From contig CANCVE010000022.1 in NCBI GenBank assembly GCA_947381435.1, forward strand, positions 1 to 48,472: 48,472 nucleotides of DNA, written 5' to 3'. Positions 1 through 8,947 of this stretch are shown here, one piece after another (within the stretch, counting starts at the first letter, position 1; each line of letters begins with the position of its first letter). The notes beneath the pieces are model-generated. The model saw only the letters and a list, made by a program, of their open reading frames with translations. It did not search any database and was not told the DNA's origin. Both the position numbers and the translations under genes were made by a program. Source of the DNA: Chitinophagaceae bacterium (lineage in GTDB: Bacteria; Bacteroidota; Bacteroidia; Chitinophagales; Chitinophagaceae).

Positions 1-1
1 G

Positions 2-955
2 AAAGAATGTGTTCATAGTATCCTCAATCAAACGCTTGGTGCTTTTAATTTTGTTGTTTTAGATAACAATAGTAAGGATGGAACACCCGAATGGATAGAA
101 TCTTTAAAGGACAATAGGATAAGTGTTCATCGCTCTACAAAAGACTTAACCATTGAAGAAAACTGGGCTAGGGCCGTTCAAGTACCTAAGAATGAATTTG
201 TAACCTTGATAGGTCATGATGATATTCTGATGCCTAACTTTTTGGAAGTGATGAATGGGTTAATATTAAAACATCCTTCCGCAAGTTTATACCATACCCA
301 CTTTACTTATATCGATGCAAAGGGCAACTTAATAAGGAAGTGTAAACCAATGGATGAAACCCAACAAGCGCATGAGTTTCTGGGGCATTTTCTTTGTTCG
401 TTGGTAGATACAATGGGGACAGGTTTTGTTATGCGCTCTAAGGATTATGATAGAATAGGAGGGATACCACCACGCTATCCTAACCTGTTGCTTGCCGACT
501 TTGAACTTTGGATAAATCTTACCAAGTTGTCATATAAGGCAACTGCTTTTGAAACTTGTTTTTCCTTTAGGTTACACCAAAGTATGACCACAAGCTCGGC
601 AGATAATAATTTTCATCAGTCCCTTAAAATCTTTGTTGAATTTCTGATGGGATTAAAAACGGAGACTCCACTCTTAAAGGAATCTATTGAACGTTATGGA
701 CTAGCGTTTATAGATTATTATTGTCAAGGATTAATACATAGGTTACTAAGAACCCCATTGACTGAAAGAAATAACCTTTCTGTAAATACCTTTTTAAATA
801 CCTGTAAAGGATACGCTGCAGCTTTAGTGCCTCATGAACCGTATAATCCAGAAAATAAGCTGCCTATTAAATTAGCCTTGCTAATTGATAAGTATATGCT
901 TACTCGTTCACTGTTTATATTATTTAAAAAGCTTTATAAAAAGCCAATTTATTAA
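2..955 (+). CDS. GT2 family glycosyltransferase, 5' truncated by window edge
   Basis: The reading frame is open from base 2 (AAA GAA TGT...) to the stop at 953-955, so the gene starts before the window. The first visible residues contain VVLDNNSKDGT, the nucleotide-binding strand of GT-A family 2 enzymes, followed by GHDDILMP, which carries the DxD-like metal site. Only the first strand and start are missing; about 317 residues are visible. It probably transfers a sugar from a nucleotide-sugar donor at the cytoplasmic face during surface-polysaccharide assembly. A second GT2 gene begins 3 bases after its stop, so the two are surely co-transcribed. Internal ATG codons such as 206 are not the true start because the catalytic N-terminal motif lies upstream. 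Donor and acceptor cannot be read from sequence. Confidence 0.88.
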   Translation, partial: KECVHSILNQTLGAFNFVVLDNNSKDGTPEWIESLKDNRISVHRSTKDLTIEENWARAVQVPKNEFVTLIGHDDILMPNFLEVMNGLILKHPSASLYHTHFTYIDAKGNLIRKCKPMDETQQAHEFLGHFLCSLVDTMGTGFVMRSKDYDRIGGIPPRYPNLLLADFELWINLTKLSYKATAFETCFSFRLHQSMTTSSADNNFHQSLKIFVEFLMGLKTETPLLKESIERYGLAFIDYYCQGLIHRLLRTPLTERNNLSVNTFLNTCKGYAAALVPHEPYNPENKLPIKLALLIDKYMLTRSLFILFKKLYKKPIY

Positions 956-958
956 AGT

Positions 959-1846
959 TTGAAGGTCTCCATCATCATCATCAATTACAACACTTTTCAG
1001 TTAACAAGTAACTGTATAGAGAGCGTATTGCGATACACCAAGTCGGTTGATTATGAAGTAATATTAGTAGATAATGACTCGAAGGAATGTGATGCTAAGT
1101 TGTTTTTACAAAGATTTCCTCAAATTACATTGATTGAAAACAAAGTAAACAATGGCTTCGCTAAAGGAAATAACTTGGGCATTGCTTCTGCTACTGGCGA
1201 TTATATTCTGTTATTAAACAGTGATACTTATTTGACGGAAGATAGCATTTCTGTTGCAGCTAAATTTTTTGAGAATGCCAATAATAAGATTGGGGCATTG
1301 GGTGTACGAATGGTTTTTCAAAACAACAATTTGCAATATTCTGCGCGCAACTTTAGAACAATCACTTGGGAATTGTTAGACTTGCTTCGGTTTATCCCTA
1401 AATCAATGCCTTATAAACAAAGGGCTAAACTAATGATGGCTAGGTACTTTAAAACAGATTTTAATACTCATTGCGATTGGGTGAATGGTGCATTCTTTAT
1501 GTTTCCCAAAGCATTGTTGAATAAACTGCCTGAGCACAAATTAGATGAACGTTTCTTTATGTATGGGGAAGATCAGTTATGGTGTTATCAGTTTACCAAA
1601 CTTGGTTACCCTTCTTATTTTCTAGCAGATACTACCATTGTCCATATACATAGTGCAAGTACCAAGTCTGATAAACAGTTGCAATTAATTTTAAAGCTAA
1701 TTAAGAGTGAATTGGAGATAATGAGAATCCGAAAAGGGAAGGGGCTTTATTATTTTTTGTTCTGCCTTGTTTATTTGAGTAAAGAATATAGCCGTTTTGT
1801 TATCAAATGGCTGATTCTGAGATTTAGTGGCAAGCTAGAGTGGTAA
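959..1846 (+). CDS. GT2 family glycosyltransferase, rhamnosyltransferase (WbbL)-like
   Basis: A 295-residue GT-A family 2 enzyme. VSIIIINYNT opens the Rossmann-like fold, VDNDSKE follows, then NNGFAKGNNLGI, the LLLNSDTYL metal-binding segment and the acceptor-side motif FMYGEDQLWCYQFTKLG. This order is typical of WbbL-like rhamnosyl/deoxysugar transferases. The start is a TTG at 959 directly before KVSIIII; no ATG lies close enough to keep the first strand, so a TTG start is well supported. It follows the preceding GT2 stop by 3 bases. Its last 12 bases overlap, tail to tail, the end of the oppositely transcribed glycosyltransferase. Probable role: sugar transfer in O-antigen or exopolysaccharide synthesis. 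Substrate unknown. Confidence 0.9.
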   Translation: MKVSIIIINYNTFQLTSNCIESVLRYTKSVDYEVILVDNDSKECDAKLFLQRFPQITLIENKVNNGFAKGNNLGIASATGDYILLLNSDTYLTEDSISVAAKFFENANNKIGALGVRMVFQNNNLQYSARNFRTITWELLDLLRFIPKSMPYKQRAKLMMARYFKTDFNTHCDWVNGAFFMFPKALLNKLPEHKLDERFFMYGEDQLWCYQFTKLGYPSYFLADTTIVHIHSASTKSDKQLQLILKLIKSELEIMRIRKGKGLYYFLFCLVYLSKEYSRFVIKWLILRFSGKLEW

Positions 1847-2950
1847 ACAATCCAATGCTTTCTTGGTAATATTACCCCAATAATACTTTGCATAAAAAGA
1901 ATCGGGTGTAGTAATGGGTTGGTTAAGCTTTTCAATAATTGCCTTTGTAAAAGCAGCCCAATCATTGTCCTTAATAACTACCAATTTATCTCCACTTGCT
2001 TCTCTATCACAACCTATTGCTCCTGTGGCGGCAGAAATTACCGTTGTATTATAACCCAAAGCTTCTACTAGTTTTGTTTTAATGCCACCACCACTCAGTA
2101 CCGGGTTTATAAATATATCAGCTGCTTTAAAGTACAACTCAATATCGGGTACCATCCCCGCATAGATGATGTTTTTATTGGCATAATCTTTTAAACCATT
2201 CAATTCTTCAGGTAGGAACTTTCCACAGATAATTATCTTGTAGGCTAATCCGCTCTTCAATAACAGTGGATTTATATGGTTCAATATATCATTTACAGCA
2301 TTGAGATTAGGACCATAGTTCAACTGACCATTAAATAAGATAATAGCTTCTTTTGTATCAATGTTATGTAGCTTTCTAACAGTATCTGAACATACCTGTT
2401 TATCATTTGGGATGGAAGGAATAGGTAAGCCAAATGTAATAACGTGGCATTTGCTTTCTTTTACTGAAAGTTCTTTAATCATGAATTGCTTATCTTCTTC
2501 TGAGATACAAAACACTATATCTGCCATATTCAGCACCCACTTCTCGTACCCCATCAATATTGGCCACCAAAGTTTACCTACGGACTTAAAACGTAGGTAT
2601 TCGATATTATGTGTGTGAACGACTAACGGAATATTGCAAGATTTCTTTATCAACCATCCAAGCCAACCCATATAAGGATGTTCTATAATCAGGTACTTTA
2701 TCTGATTGGTCTTTATAAAGGAAGATATTTTAAAGAATAAGGACAACTGAAAGAACTTCAATTTGCCACTTTTCATCCAAGGGAGTAGCGTATAGTTTTT
2801 GGCTAATGAACAATCATTGTTGCTGGTACTAAACACCGTTAAATCGCTTTGGGTACCAAGAAATTCATTGAACTGCGCAATAGACTTCTGCCCGCCCGAA
2901 AAGTAGGGGAGTATTTGATAGGAAACTATGGAGGCAATTTTCTTTTTCAA
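1835..2950 (-). CDS. GT-B glycosyltransferase (GT1/GT4-like)
   Basis: A 371-residue protein with GT-B architecture. The N-terminal domain has SYQILPYFSGGQKS, a glycine-rich acceptor-side loop usual in GT4 enzymes. The C-terminal domain has IILFNGQLNYGPN and INPVLSGGGIKTKLVEALG, the latter matching the donor-binding GxxKxxEAL segment, where a glutamate contacts the sugar nucleotide. No signal peptide is visible, as expected for a cytoplasmic or peripheral enzyme. It starts 6 bases after the end of the methyltransferase gene upstream on the same strand, so the two form an operon. Its 3' end overlaps the neighbouring GT2 gene by 12 bases. Likely part of the same polysaccharide locus; donor and acceptor unknown. 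Confidence 0.88.
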   Translation of the reverse strand: MKKKIASIVSYQILPYFSGGQKSIAQFNEFLGTQSDLTVFSTSNNDCSLAKNYTLLPWMKSGKLKFFQLSLFFKISSFIKTNQIKYLIIEHPYMGWLGWLIKKSCNIPLVVHTHNIEYLRFKSVGKLWWPILMGYEKWVLNMADIVFCISEEDKQFMIKELSVKESKCHVITFGLPIPSIPNDKQVCSDTVRKLHNIDTKEAIILFNGQLNYGPNLNAVNDILNHINPLLLKSGLAYKIIICGKFLPEELNGLKDYANKNIIYAGMVPDIELYFKAADIFINPVLSGGGIKTKLVEALGYNTTVISAATGAIGCDREASGDKLVVIKDNDWAAFTKAIIEKLNQPITTPDSFYAKYYWGNITKKALDCLPL

Positions 2951-2956
2951 TGAATA

Positions 2957-3991
2957 CTATTTATCTGTTTTGGGCAAAGCAATAATGTAAATGAAGGGGG
3001 CTAAAAGAAAGCAAATACTCTTATTAGATGCAATGATAGAGTTGAAGATATTCCCCATCTTATTCTTCCATGTTTTAGAATAGTGTGTATCCCAAAAGCC
3101 TGGCTCAATAATACATTTTCTTCCACTAACTTCTACCATCGCCTCGTGAATACTGAATGGTATTAGATTCTCTGCCCATACGCCATAATTCATGTCGCAA
3201 GTATTGGTATAGTGATAGTTCTTGGCAGGTAGTTTACCACTTTTAATGAACTCATTTACAGCCACTATCAATTCACTTTTCTCGTAGCCTCTAGTGCCAA
3301 TGGCTATTTTAGTTAACTTGTCTTCTGAAAGCTGAGTAAAGTTCTTTTTAATAAAGTCTATCCGTTGTTGTAGATATACCTTTTCTGTCTTTTTATGATG
3401 GATGATGTGCTGCAAATTCATTGCAGGATTATTAAAGTTGGCAGTGGTAGATGAATATACAATTGCCTTGGGTTGGAATTGGTCTATGATGGAATAAAAC
3501 GCATCCAACTTATATATATGCTCAATTACATTGCGGGAAGTAATAATGTCGCAAACAATACCTTTTTCCTTTAGTACCACCAATGTTTCATCTATGTTTC
3601 CTACTATATATTCATCTACATCTTGGTGTATCGCTTCGGCAATAAGCAAAGCATTCTGTTTCCATTCTTCCAAGATGTCATTGTAAACGACCTTCTTACA
3701 ACCAATCATTTTTGCAAGAATGTACAAGCTGCCAATACCCGCACCATAATCCATTATAACAACATCTTCTACTTTCTTTTTACTAAGTTTAATACTATTG
3801 TACAATAGGTGAGCACTTGTTTGAATAGAAAAGAATATGCGTTTATAATGGCTACCTACAAAGTACAATACCCCATGCTCGGACAAGCCCAATGCTTCTA
3901 CATTGATAGTTTGCATCAATGAATAAAGCTTCTCAGATTCAGCTTGAAGCAGTTCACCTAATTCATCCTTATGTGGCAGAAATCGATCCAT
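2957..3991 (-). CDS. class I SAM-dependent methyltransferase
   Basis: A 344-residue protein. Around residues 90-125 it has DVVIMDYGAGIGSLYILAK, a class I motif I (E/DxGxGxG-like), then KKVVYNDILEEW, whose aspartate after the second strand fits the ribose-binding position. IITSRNVIEHIY resembles the motif following strand 4. A hydrophobic stretch near the C-terminus (SICFLLAPFIYIIALP) may associate with the membrane. It sits first in a two-gene operon with a GT-B glycosyltransferase (6-base gap), so a role in methylating a glycan or lipid-linked sugar is plausible but inferred. The ATG at 3991 is preceded by the intergenic inverted repeat rather than by a recognisable promoter. Confidence 0.8.
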   Translation of the reverse strand: MDRFLPHKDELGELLQAESEKLYSLMQTINVEALGLSEHGVLYFVGSHYKRIFFSIQTSAHLLYNSIKLSKKKVEDVVIMDYGAGIGSLYILAKMIGCKKVVYNDILEEWKQNALLIAEAIHQDVDEYIVGNIDETLVVLKEKGIVCDIITSRNVIEHIYKLDAFYSIIDQFQPKAIVYSSTTANFNNPAMNLQHIIHHKKTEKVYLQQRIDFIKKNFTQLSEDKLTKIAIGTRGYEKSELIVAVNEFIKSGKLPAKNYHYTNTCDMNYGVWAENLIPFSIHEAMVEVSGRKCIIEPGFWDTHYSKTWKNKMGNIFNSIIASNKSICFLLAPFIYIIALPKTDK

Positions 3992-3996
3992 GTCTT

Positions 3997-4097
3997 TAGT
4001 TATGAGATATTAGATAGTAGATACGAGATATTAGTTATGAGATAGTAGTGATTTAGAATTACCACTAATATCTACTATCTCATATCTCATATCTAGT
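3997..4097. repeat. Degenerate intergenic inverted repeat, GAGATAT-type arms
   Basis: The left arm (about 3997-4047) is built from words such as ATGAGATAT, AGATAGTAG and GATATTAG. The right arm (about 4065-4097) is their complement (CTAATATCTACTATCTC and so on). About 17 bases of unique DNA separate them. The right arm supplies the TAG stop codon of the YfhO-family gene. The same design, with different words, recurs near 8062-8221, 35671-35783, 43217-43317 and 44709-44827. Confidence 0.75.
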
Positions 4098-6645
4098 TCT
4101 TCCTTTTCTTCCATTCAAAAAATCCAAATAACAATATTAGCAATACGCCAAGGTAAGCTGAGTATTTAGATAACTGTTCGCCTAGGTTTACTAGTTTAGG
4201 CTCAAACTTAAACTCTATGGTGTGCTTGCCCGCAGGTATTGGCATACCACGCAATACATAGTTTACCTTGCAATAATCAGTTTGTTTGCCATCTATGTAG
4301 GCATTCCATCCTGCACTGTAATATATCTCGCTAAATACTGCAAATTGGTTACTTGCAGCATTGCTTTCATACTTTATGTAGTCATTATTATTCTGAATGA
4401 ACTTGATAGAAGCTGTAGTATCAAATGCCGGTTGATTACCTACAATTGCCTTAAAACTTTCATTGGCAAAAGCGGTATTAGCAGGATTAAAGCTATTCAA
4501 TGCTAACATTTCCTCATCTGCATTCTTCGTAAACTTCACTTCCTTTACAAACCAACAGTTGCCCATTGCAAAAGGGTTTGGAATAATGGTTGTTTGTTTA
4601 GGGTCTTTCTGGTCGGGCACAATTACATACCTCATGTTTAGCATGTTCAGCACAGGGAAACTATCTTTTGCACCCGAATTACCTCCCCAAGCTTGTATGT
4701 TTTTATAAATCTGAAACTCTATCAAATCATTATAAATAGACATTTTAGCCGGGTGATATCCGCCAATGGTATTATGGTGATACGATGGCATCGCATCATT
4801 AAAAGAGTTACCGGCATCAGGACTAAAGCCACTACCATTAAATGCCGCAAGGTTCAATACCCTATAAAAACTAGTGTCTTTATCAAGCAATAAATCTGCA
4901 TTATACTTCTGATAAGATTGATCGTAAGCATCTGCTTCTACAAAATTCTCTTCCGTAAAATATCTTTTACCTATTGGCAATAAATCTATCACAGCTAGTA
5001 AAATGAACACGGCAATAACGATGGGTTGCTTAATGAACCCTTTGGCAAAAGCAAACATAGCAGCCACAGCAGCAGCAATAATGCCCAACGAACGCAACAT
5101 GTCCTTAAAGTATAAAGCCTTTCTATCCTCCATCCAAGCATTCATATAGCTCTTTACAAAGGCATCGTTTCCTTTAAAGGCATTCTCTAAGTTCTTTTTT
5201 AAAGCAAGAGAATTAGCATTGCTAAAACTAGCAAATAGATAGAAAGCAATCAGTACACCTGCTGTAGCAGCAGCTACAATCAAGAAGTTCTTTAATAGTT
5301 TTGCCTGTGCTTCTTTACCTTCTTTAGCTGCATCCAAAAATTCTCCAGCAAAAAGTACTGCCATCAACGAAACAGAGAACTGTGGCATTACCAACGACAT
5401 AGAAGGTGCCCTAAACTTCTTGTAGAGAGGCAAATGATCGAATAAGAAATAGTTTACTGCTTCGAAGTTTTTACCCCAAGCCAATACAATACCTAGAATG
5501 GTTATGGCCAATAGCCACCATTTGTTTTTGTTTTTAGATAAACTAAAACCAGCAATACCTAGTAAACATATAAATGAACCTAAATAAACTGGGCCTGATG
5601 TACCCGGTTGATCTCCCCAATAGGCAGATGCCGCTTGATATAATTGTTGAATGGCACCTTGTGGTATATCGGGACTATTTTGCAATAAGTTTGATATTTT
5701 AGAGTCTTCTCCTAAGCTTGTAGAACTACCTCCTCCGTACGCATTTGGCACTATCAATGTCATCGTTTCGCCAATGCCATAACTCCATCTAAAGGCATAA
5801 TCCTTATCTAGGCCTCCTTCTGTTTTATTCTTTTTATCGGTAGTTCCCAAAGTGAGTCCACTACCACCACCACGCATGGTTTCCTTAGAATATTCGTAGG
5901 TTGGGAAGTAACTATTTGCCACTTGAAGAATGGATACAATAGAGCATACAAGAGCTATTAAAATGGAGATTCCTAAGTGTTTAAAGTCTTTTTCTTTAAT
6001 AGTTTGAATTACAAAAGGCACAAACATAATGAGCCCCATTAATAAAGTATAATAAGCAATTTGTTGGTGACTCTGGCAGAACAATCCTGTAGCCGAAATG
6101 ATAAAAGCAATGCCTCCCCACCAATAATTCTTCTTAAATATTAATAACAAACTAGCCAAAACTGCCGGTGCATAAGCTATTGACAATAGTTTGGTATCGT
6201 GGCCTGCTGCAATAATAATAGGATCGTAAGAACAATATCCGTAGGCAATACCTCCTGCAATACTTAGCCAAGGATTTACGCCTAGCACCACAGCAAAGAA
6301 GTATAAACCAAGGCAACACAAAAACAAATAATAGGCAGGTTTTGGTAAGCCCAAAGTAAGCGCTACATTAAAATAATAAGGGCTCACAAAGGCAGGATCT
6401 TTACTATCCATAGCAATCTGATAAGCAGGCATACCCGAAAACATACTATTACTCCACAACGGAAAGTGCCCTGTTTTCTCCTTGTATTTATACGATTGTT
6501 GTGCCATAGCTTTCCATTGCACCACATCGTGCTGTTCCAGCACTTTACCTTCCATAGCTGGTTTACAGTAAATAATAGACAGTATCAAAAACGTTAATAC
6601 GGCAACAATATGCGGCAATAACGGCTTCCAATTAAATTTCTTCAT
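4093..6645 (-). CDS. YfhO-family polytopic membrane protein
   Basis: An 850-residue membrane protein. The N-terminus (KKFNWKPLLPHIVAVLTFLI) starts the first membrane helix, and a conserved periplasmic loop follows (YCKPAMEGKVLEQHDVVQWK, then SNSMFSGMPAYQIA). About a dozen hydrophobic helices alternate with loops, and a soluble C-terminal domain ends in one last helix and a basic tail (FFEWKKRKN). This layout matches the YfhO family, distantly related to GT-C enzymes and implicated in glycosylation of envelope polymers in Gram-positives; in Bacteroidota the function is not established. An upstream ATG at 6681 would add 12 residues. I prefer 6645 because a promoter-like pair (TTG, 21 bases, TTAATTTG) overlaps the longer start. 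Confidence 0.88.
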   Translation of the reverse strand: MKKFNWKPLLPHIVAVLTFLILSIIYCKPAMEGKVLEQHDVVQWKAMAQQSYKYKEKTGHFPLWSNSMFSGMPAYQIAMDSKDPAFVSPYYFNVALTLGLPKPAYYLFLCCLGLYFFAVVLGVNPWLSIAGGIAYGYCSYDPIIIAAGHDTKLLSIAYAPAVLASLLLIFKKNYWWGGIAFIISATGLFCQSHQQIAYYTLLMGLIMFVPFVIQTIKEKDFKHLGISILIALVCSIVSILQVANSYFPTYEYSKETMRGGGSGLTLGTTDKKNKTEGGLDKDYAFRWSYGIGETMTLIVPNAYGGGSSTSLGEDSKISNLLQNSPDIPQGAIQQLYQAASAYWGDQPGTSGPVYLGSFICLLGIAGFSLSKNKNKWWLLAITILGIVLAWGKNFEAVNYFLFDHLPLYKKFRAPSMSLVMPQFSVSLMAVLFAGEFLDAAKEGKEAQAKLLKNFLIVAAATAGVLIAFYLFASFSNANSLALKKNLENAFKGNDAFVKSYMNAWMEDRKALYFKDMLRSLGIIAAAVAAMFAFAKGFIKQPIVIAVFILLAVIDLLPIGKRYFTEENFVEADAYDQSYQKYNADLLLDKDTSFYRVLNLAAFNGSGFSPDAGNSFNDAMPSYHHNTIGGYHPAKMSIYNDLIEFQIYKNIQAWGGNSGAKDSFPVLNMLNMRYVIVPDQKDPKQTTIIPNPFAMGNCWFVKEVKFTKNADEEMLALNSFNPANTAFANESFKAIVGNQPAFDTTASIKFIQNNNDYIKYESNAASNQFAVFSEIYYSAGWNAYIDGKQTDYCKVNYVLRGMPIPAGKHTIEFKFEPKLVNLGEQLSKYSAYLGVLLILLFGFFEWKKRKN

Positions 6646-6667
6646 TATCATTGTTTTATAATCGCGG

Positions 6668-6699
6668 CAAATTAATGTCATTTTTCAATCTTAATACAA
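6668..6699 (-). promoter_or_regulatory. Candidate -33/-7 promoter for the YfhO-family gene
   Basis: On the minus strand a TTG (6697-6699) is followed after 21 bases by TTAATTTG (6668-6675), one mismatch from the Bacteroidota -7 element TAnnTTTG. Transcription would begin near 6661, about 15 bases before the ATG at 6645. This supports the shorter start of that gene. It sits within the short divergent interval shared with the small membrane protein gene at 6704. Confidence 0.45.
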
Positions 6700-6703
6700 T
6701 TTT

Positions 6704-6994
6704 ATGCCTCCGCATTTACATTTATTTATCAGTAGGATAGGGGTTATTTGCAATGCCCTGTTCGTTTATTGTTTTGTGGTAAGGCATACCAAAGACTTTA
6801 TTGGCAATCAGGACATCAACTCCATTATCATTACATTAGGTTGGGGTGCATCATTTATTTTAAACATAATCCTTAACCTTTCGTGGCTTTTACTGTTTAG
6901 CTTCAAGAAAAATATTACGGTCCCAATGTGGATATTACTCCTTAATCTTGTGATGTTAATATTTCAGCTGATGCTTTTGTTTAAACTATTTTAA
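6704..6994 (+). CDS. Small membrane protein of unknown function
   Basis: A 96-residue, strongly hydrophobic protein. It shows three likely membrane helices: about residues 8-25, about 40-64 and about 72-95, the last running to the C-terminus (LLNLVMLIFQLMLLFKLF). A basic segment (FSFKKN) between helices 2 and 3 suggests cytoplasmic loops. It does not match a family I recognise. It is divergent from the YfhO-family gene, with 58 bases between the start codons. The ATG at 6704 lies just upstream of the first helix. The continuous hydrophobic pattern with charged turns argues for a real gene, although it is short and its 3' neighbour is repeat DNA. Confidence 0.6.
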   Translation: MPPHLHLFISRIGVICNALFVYCFVVRHTKDFIGNQDINSIIITLGWGASFILNIILNLSWLLLFSFKKNITVPMWILLLNLVMLIFQLMLLFKLF

Positions 6995-7048
6995 CGGTTT
7001 AGAACAGGCTGAACCGTCATTCCTCCCATTGGAGAAATGACGTGCATT

Positions 7049-7128
7049 TGTAGAGACGGATGATAATCCGTCTTATTTGCAAGGCAAATTCATTTTGCAG
7101 TTTAGACGGATTATCATCCGTCTCTACA
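7049..7128. repeat. Nested palindromic element (25-bp perfect inverted repeat, REP/MITE-like)
   Basis: Arms 7049-7073 and 7104-7128 are perfect reverse complements over 25 bases (outer end TGTAGAGACGGATG), separated by 30 bases. Each arm is itself a hairpin: GACGGAT, GATA, ATCCGTC. The spacer contains a further small hairpin (TTTGC, AAG, GCAAA). The whole 80-bp unit can fold as one long stem or as a multi-hairpin cruciform. The rest of 6995-7272 holds no gene that I can support, only a short TCTGG/CCAGA hairpin near 7178-7191 and a single arm-like run of ATAACT words at 7232-7266. Confidence 0.9.
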
Positions 7129-7272
7129 GCGATTTGGGATAGTATGCTTTATGAAGGGTAATGTAATTCCCATTTTTTCTGGTGCGCCAGATGAGACATT
7201 CGAAAGGACGGGGAGATTTTGGAGGACATCACAATTCATAACTAATAATTTATAACTCATAACTAAACAAGC

Positions 7273-8061
7273 ATGATAACAAACATTCTACGAGACAAAC
7301 CCGCAAAGCTTTTTATAGCCATTACTGCCTTCTTTGTTGCCAATGCACTCATAGCAGAATGTATTGGGGGAAAGATATTTTCGTTCGAGAAACTTATTGG
7401 CATACAGCCATCCAATTTTACCATCTTTGGGCAGAGTGGAATGGCTTTCAATCTTACTTGTGGGGTATTGTTATGGCCCCTAGAGTTTATTATTACCGAT
7501 ATTGTTAATGAGTTCTACGGACCAAAAGCTGTTCGTCAGATTAGTTATATTGCTGTGGGACTAATTTCTTATGCCTTCCTCATGTTTTATGTGGCCATAC
7601 ACGTACCCGGTGCCGACTTTTGGTTTGGTAGTGGTAAAGAGAGTGGTATTGCCAATATGCAAGATGCTTTTAATGGCATATTCGGACAAGGCATGTGGAT
7701 TATAGTGGGCAGCCTTGCCGCCTTCTTGGTGAGTCAGTTTGTGGACGTTTATATCTTCCATAAAATAAAAAAGATTACGGGCGATAAATGGGTATGGTTA
7801 CGCAGTACAGGTTCTACAGTTGTTTCTCAGTTGGTAGATAGTTTTGTGGTGTTGTTCATTGCTTTTAAGGTAGGCAAGGGATGGTCATGGCAATTGGTGT
7901 TGGCCATTTGTTTGGTTAATTATATATATAAGTTTACAACTGCCATTGTGTTAACGCCTGTTATATATTTTGTAGAAAATAGAATGACAGCCTATCTAGG
8001 AGTGGATGTAGCCCGCAAGATGAAGCACGCGGCAATGGGAAAGGAGAATGAGATAGAATAA
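7273..8061 (+). CDS. yhhQ: Queuosine precursor transporter (QPTR/YhhQ family)
   Basis: A 262-residue polytopic membrane protein with about six to seven helices. Family features include FFVANALIAECIGGKIFSF at the first helix, GVLLWPLEFIITDIVNEFYG (the conserved acidic D-x-x-N-E segment in helix 3) and the late helix region GSTVVSQLVDSFVVLFIAF. These match the Vut_1/QPTR family, energy-coupled importers of the queuosine precursors preQ0 or preQ1 used to modify tRNA wobble guanosines. Length is normal. It is a single gene bounded upstream by the nested palindrome and downstream by a bidirectional terminator. No preQ1 riboswitch is visible in the leader. Specificity for preQ0 or preQ1 cannot be told from sequence. 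Confidence 0.9.
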   Translation: MITNILRDKPAKLFIAITAFFVANALIAECIGGKIFSFEKLIGIQPSNFTIFGQSGMAFNLTCGVLLWPLEFIITDIVNEFYGPKAVRQISYIAVGLISYAFLMFYVAIHVPGADFWFGSGKESGIANMQDAFNGIFGQGMWIIVGSLAAFLVSQFVDVYIFHKIKKITGDKWVWLRSTGSTVVSQLVDSFVVLFIAFKVGKGWSWQLVLAICLVNYIYKFTTAIVLTPVIYFVENRMTAYLGVDVARKMKHAAMGKENEIE

Positions 8062-8221
8062 GTTTTTAGTTGTTAGTGGTTAGTTATAAGTGGTTAGTTA
8101 TAAGTGGTTAGTCGTAATTCAATAGAAAAGAGGCAGTAAAGAAGTTTTATCTTCTCAACTGCCTCTTTTTTATACTCCCAAACTATCGACTAATCACTAA
8201 CAACTAACAACTAACAACTAT
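8062..8221. repeat. Intergenic inverted repeat with TTAGTTGTTAG-type arms
   Basis: The left arm (about 8062-8114) consists of reiterated GTTAGTGGTTAGTTATAA words. The right arm (about 8181-8221) carries the complement (CTAATCACTAACAACTAAC). They enclose a strong bidirectional terminator between the convergent transporter gene and the minus-strand gene ending at 8222. It is the same architecture as the elements at 3997 and 35671. Confidence 0.75.
8126..8171. terminator. Bidirectional intrinsic terminator
   Basis: AAAAGAGGCAGT (8126-8137) pairs perfectly with ACTGCCTCTTTT (8158-8169). An inner AGAAG/CTTCT pair extends the stem, and runs of A before and T after serve both strands. It lies between convergent genes ending at 8061 and 8222. 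Confidence 0.9.
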
Positions 8222-8917
8222 CTACGCACTAGTAACTACCGATACACCGGCACTTATAAGCCCAACTGTGTTACCAAAAGTTAGTACATAATAGATAAAG
8301 TACTCAGTGCAGGGTGCAAGACCTGTAAAAGTTTTTTTACGATCTTTTAAAAAGTTGATAAAAACTTTTTTACTGCCTGGATTGCTTATTTGTCCTAATT
8401 TATTTACAGTAAAACCTGCGGGTAGTTCTCCTTCACTCAATATTGCAATATAGCCTGTCCCCATACCAAAGGAATCGCAATTGGTAATTATTTCCCTAGG
8501 CAATTTTCCTTGTTTAGCCTTAATATTTGCCACAACTCCGCCTGCAGCTATCAATGCGGGTACATCAATTTCATCTTCAAGTGTTTCTAAGGTGCTCAAC
8601 TTCAAAATAACGGTATCTCCCTTTGCCACACCGTCTATATAGGGTGCAAAAGCCAAGATACAAGCATAGATTGCTTTTTTTGCATCCAGAAAAGCCATTT
8701 TCTTCATGCTGCCACCTACTTTGTAAGCTGATTGAGTAGATAAAAATGTTGCTACAATTACAGCAATAGCGGCTGCATTAAAGGGTTGTATACCAGTAAA
8801 AACATCGGTGTCAACATTTACAACATCGCTCATGGTTTTAATTCTTGCTGCAATATCGCGCAGTAAAATTCTTCTGGTTAATCGTGTGCTTATTTTATTA
8901 TTATTTACTGATCTCAT
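8222..8917 (-). CDS. Unrecognised protein with C-terminal FnIII-like strand pattern
   Basis: A 231-residue protein. The N-terminal part is basic and helical (TRLTRRILLRDIAARIKTM), then come about 90 residues resembling the helical domain of a common Bacteroidota protein type (DAKKAIYACILAFAPYIDGV). The C-terminal part ends FTGLAPCTEYFIYYVLTFGN..., which looks like the last strands of a fibronectin type III fold. No signal peptide is evident. A later start at the MSDVV methionine is possible but would remove the basic helix. The gene is alone, closed at its 3' end by a terminator. The 21-bp palindrome array begins about 30-45 bases upstream of its start codon, so the array lies in its promoter region. 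Function unknown. Confidence 0.65.
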   Translation of the reverse strand: MRSVNNNKISTRLTRRILLRDIAARIKTMSDVVNVDTDVFTGIQPFNAAAIAVIVATFLSTQSAYKVGGSMKKMAFLDAKKAIYACILAFAPYIDGVAKGDTVILKLSTLETLEDEIDVPALIAAGGVVANIKAKQGKLPREIITNCDSFGMGTGYIAILSEGELPAGFTVNKLGQISNPGSKKVFINFLKDRKKTFTGLAPCTEYFIYYVLTFGNTVGLISAGVSVVTSA

Positions 8918-8947
8918 TTTATTTAATTTTAACTTAATTGTTTAAAA

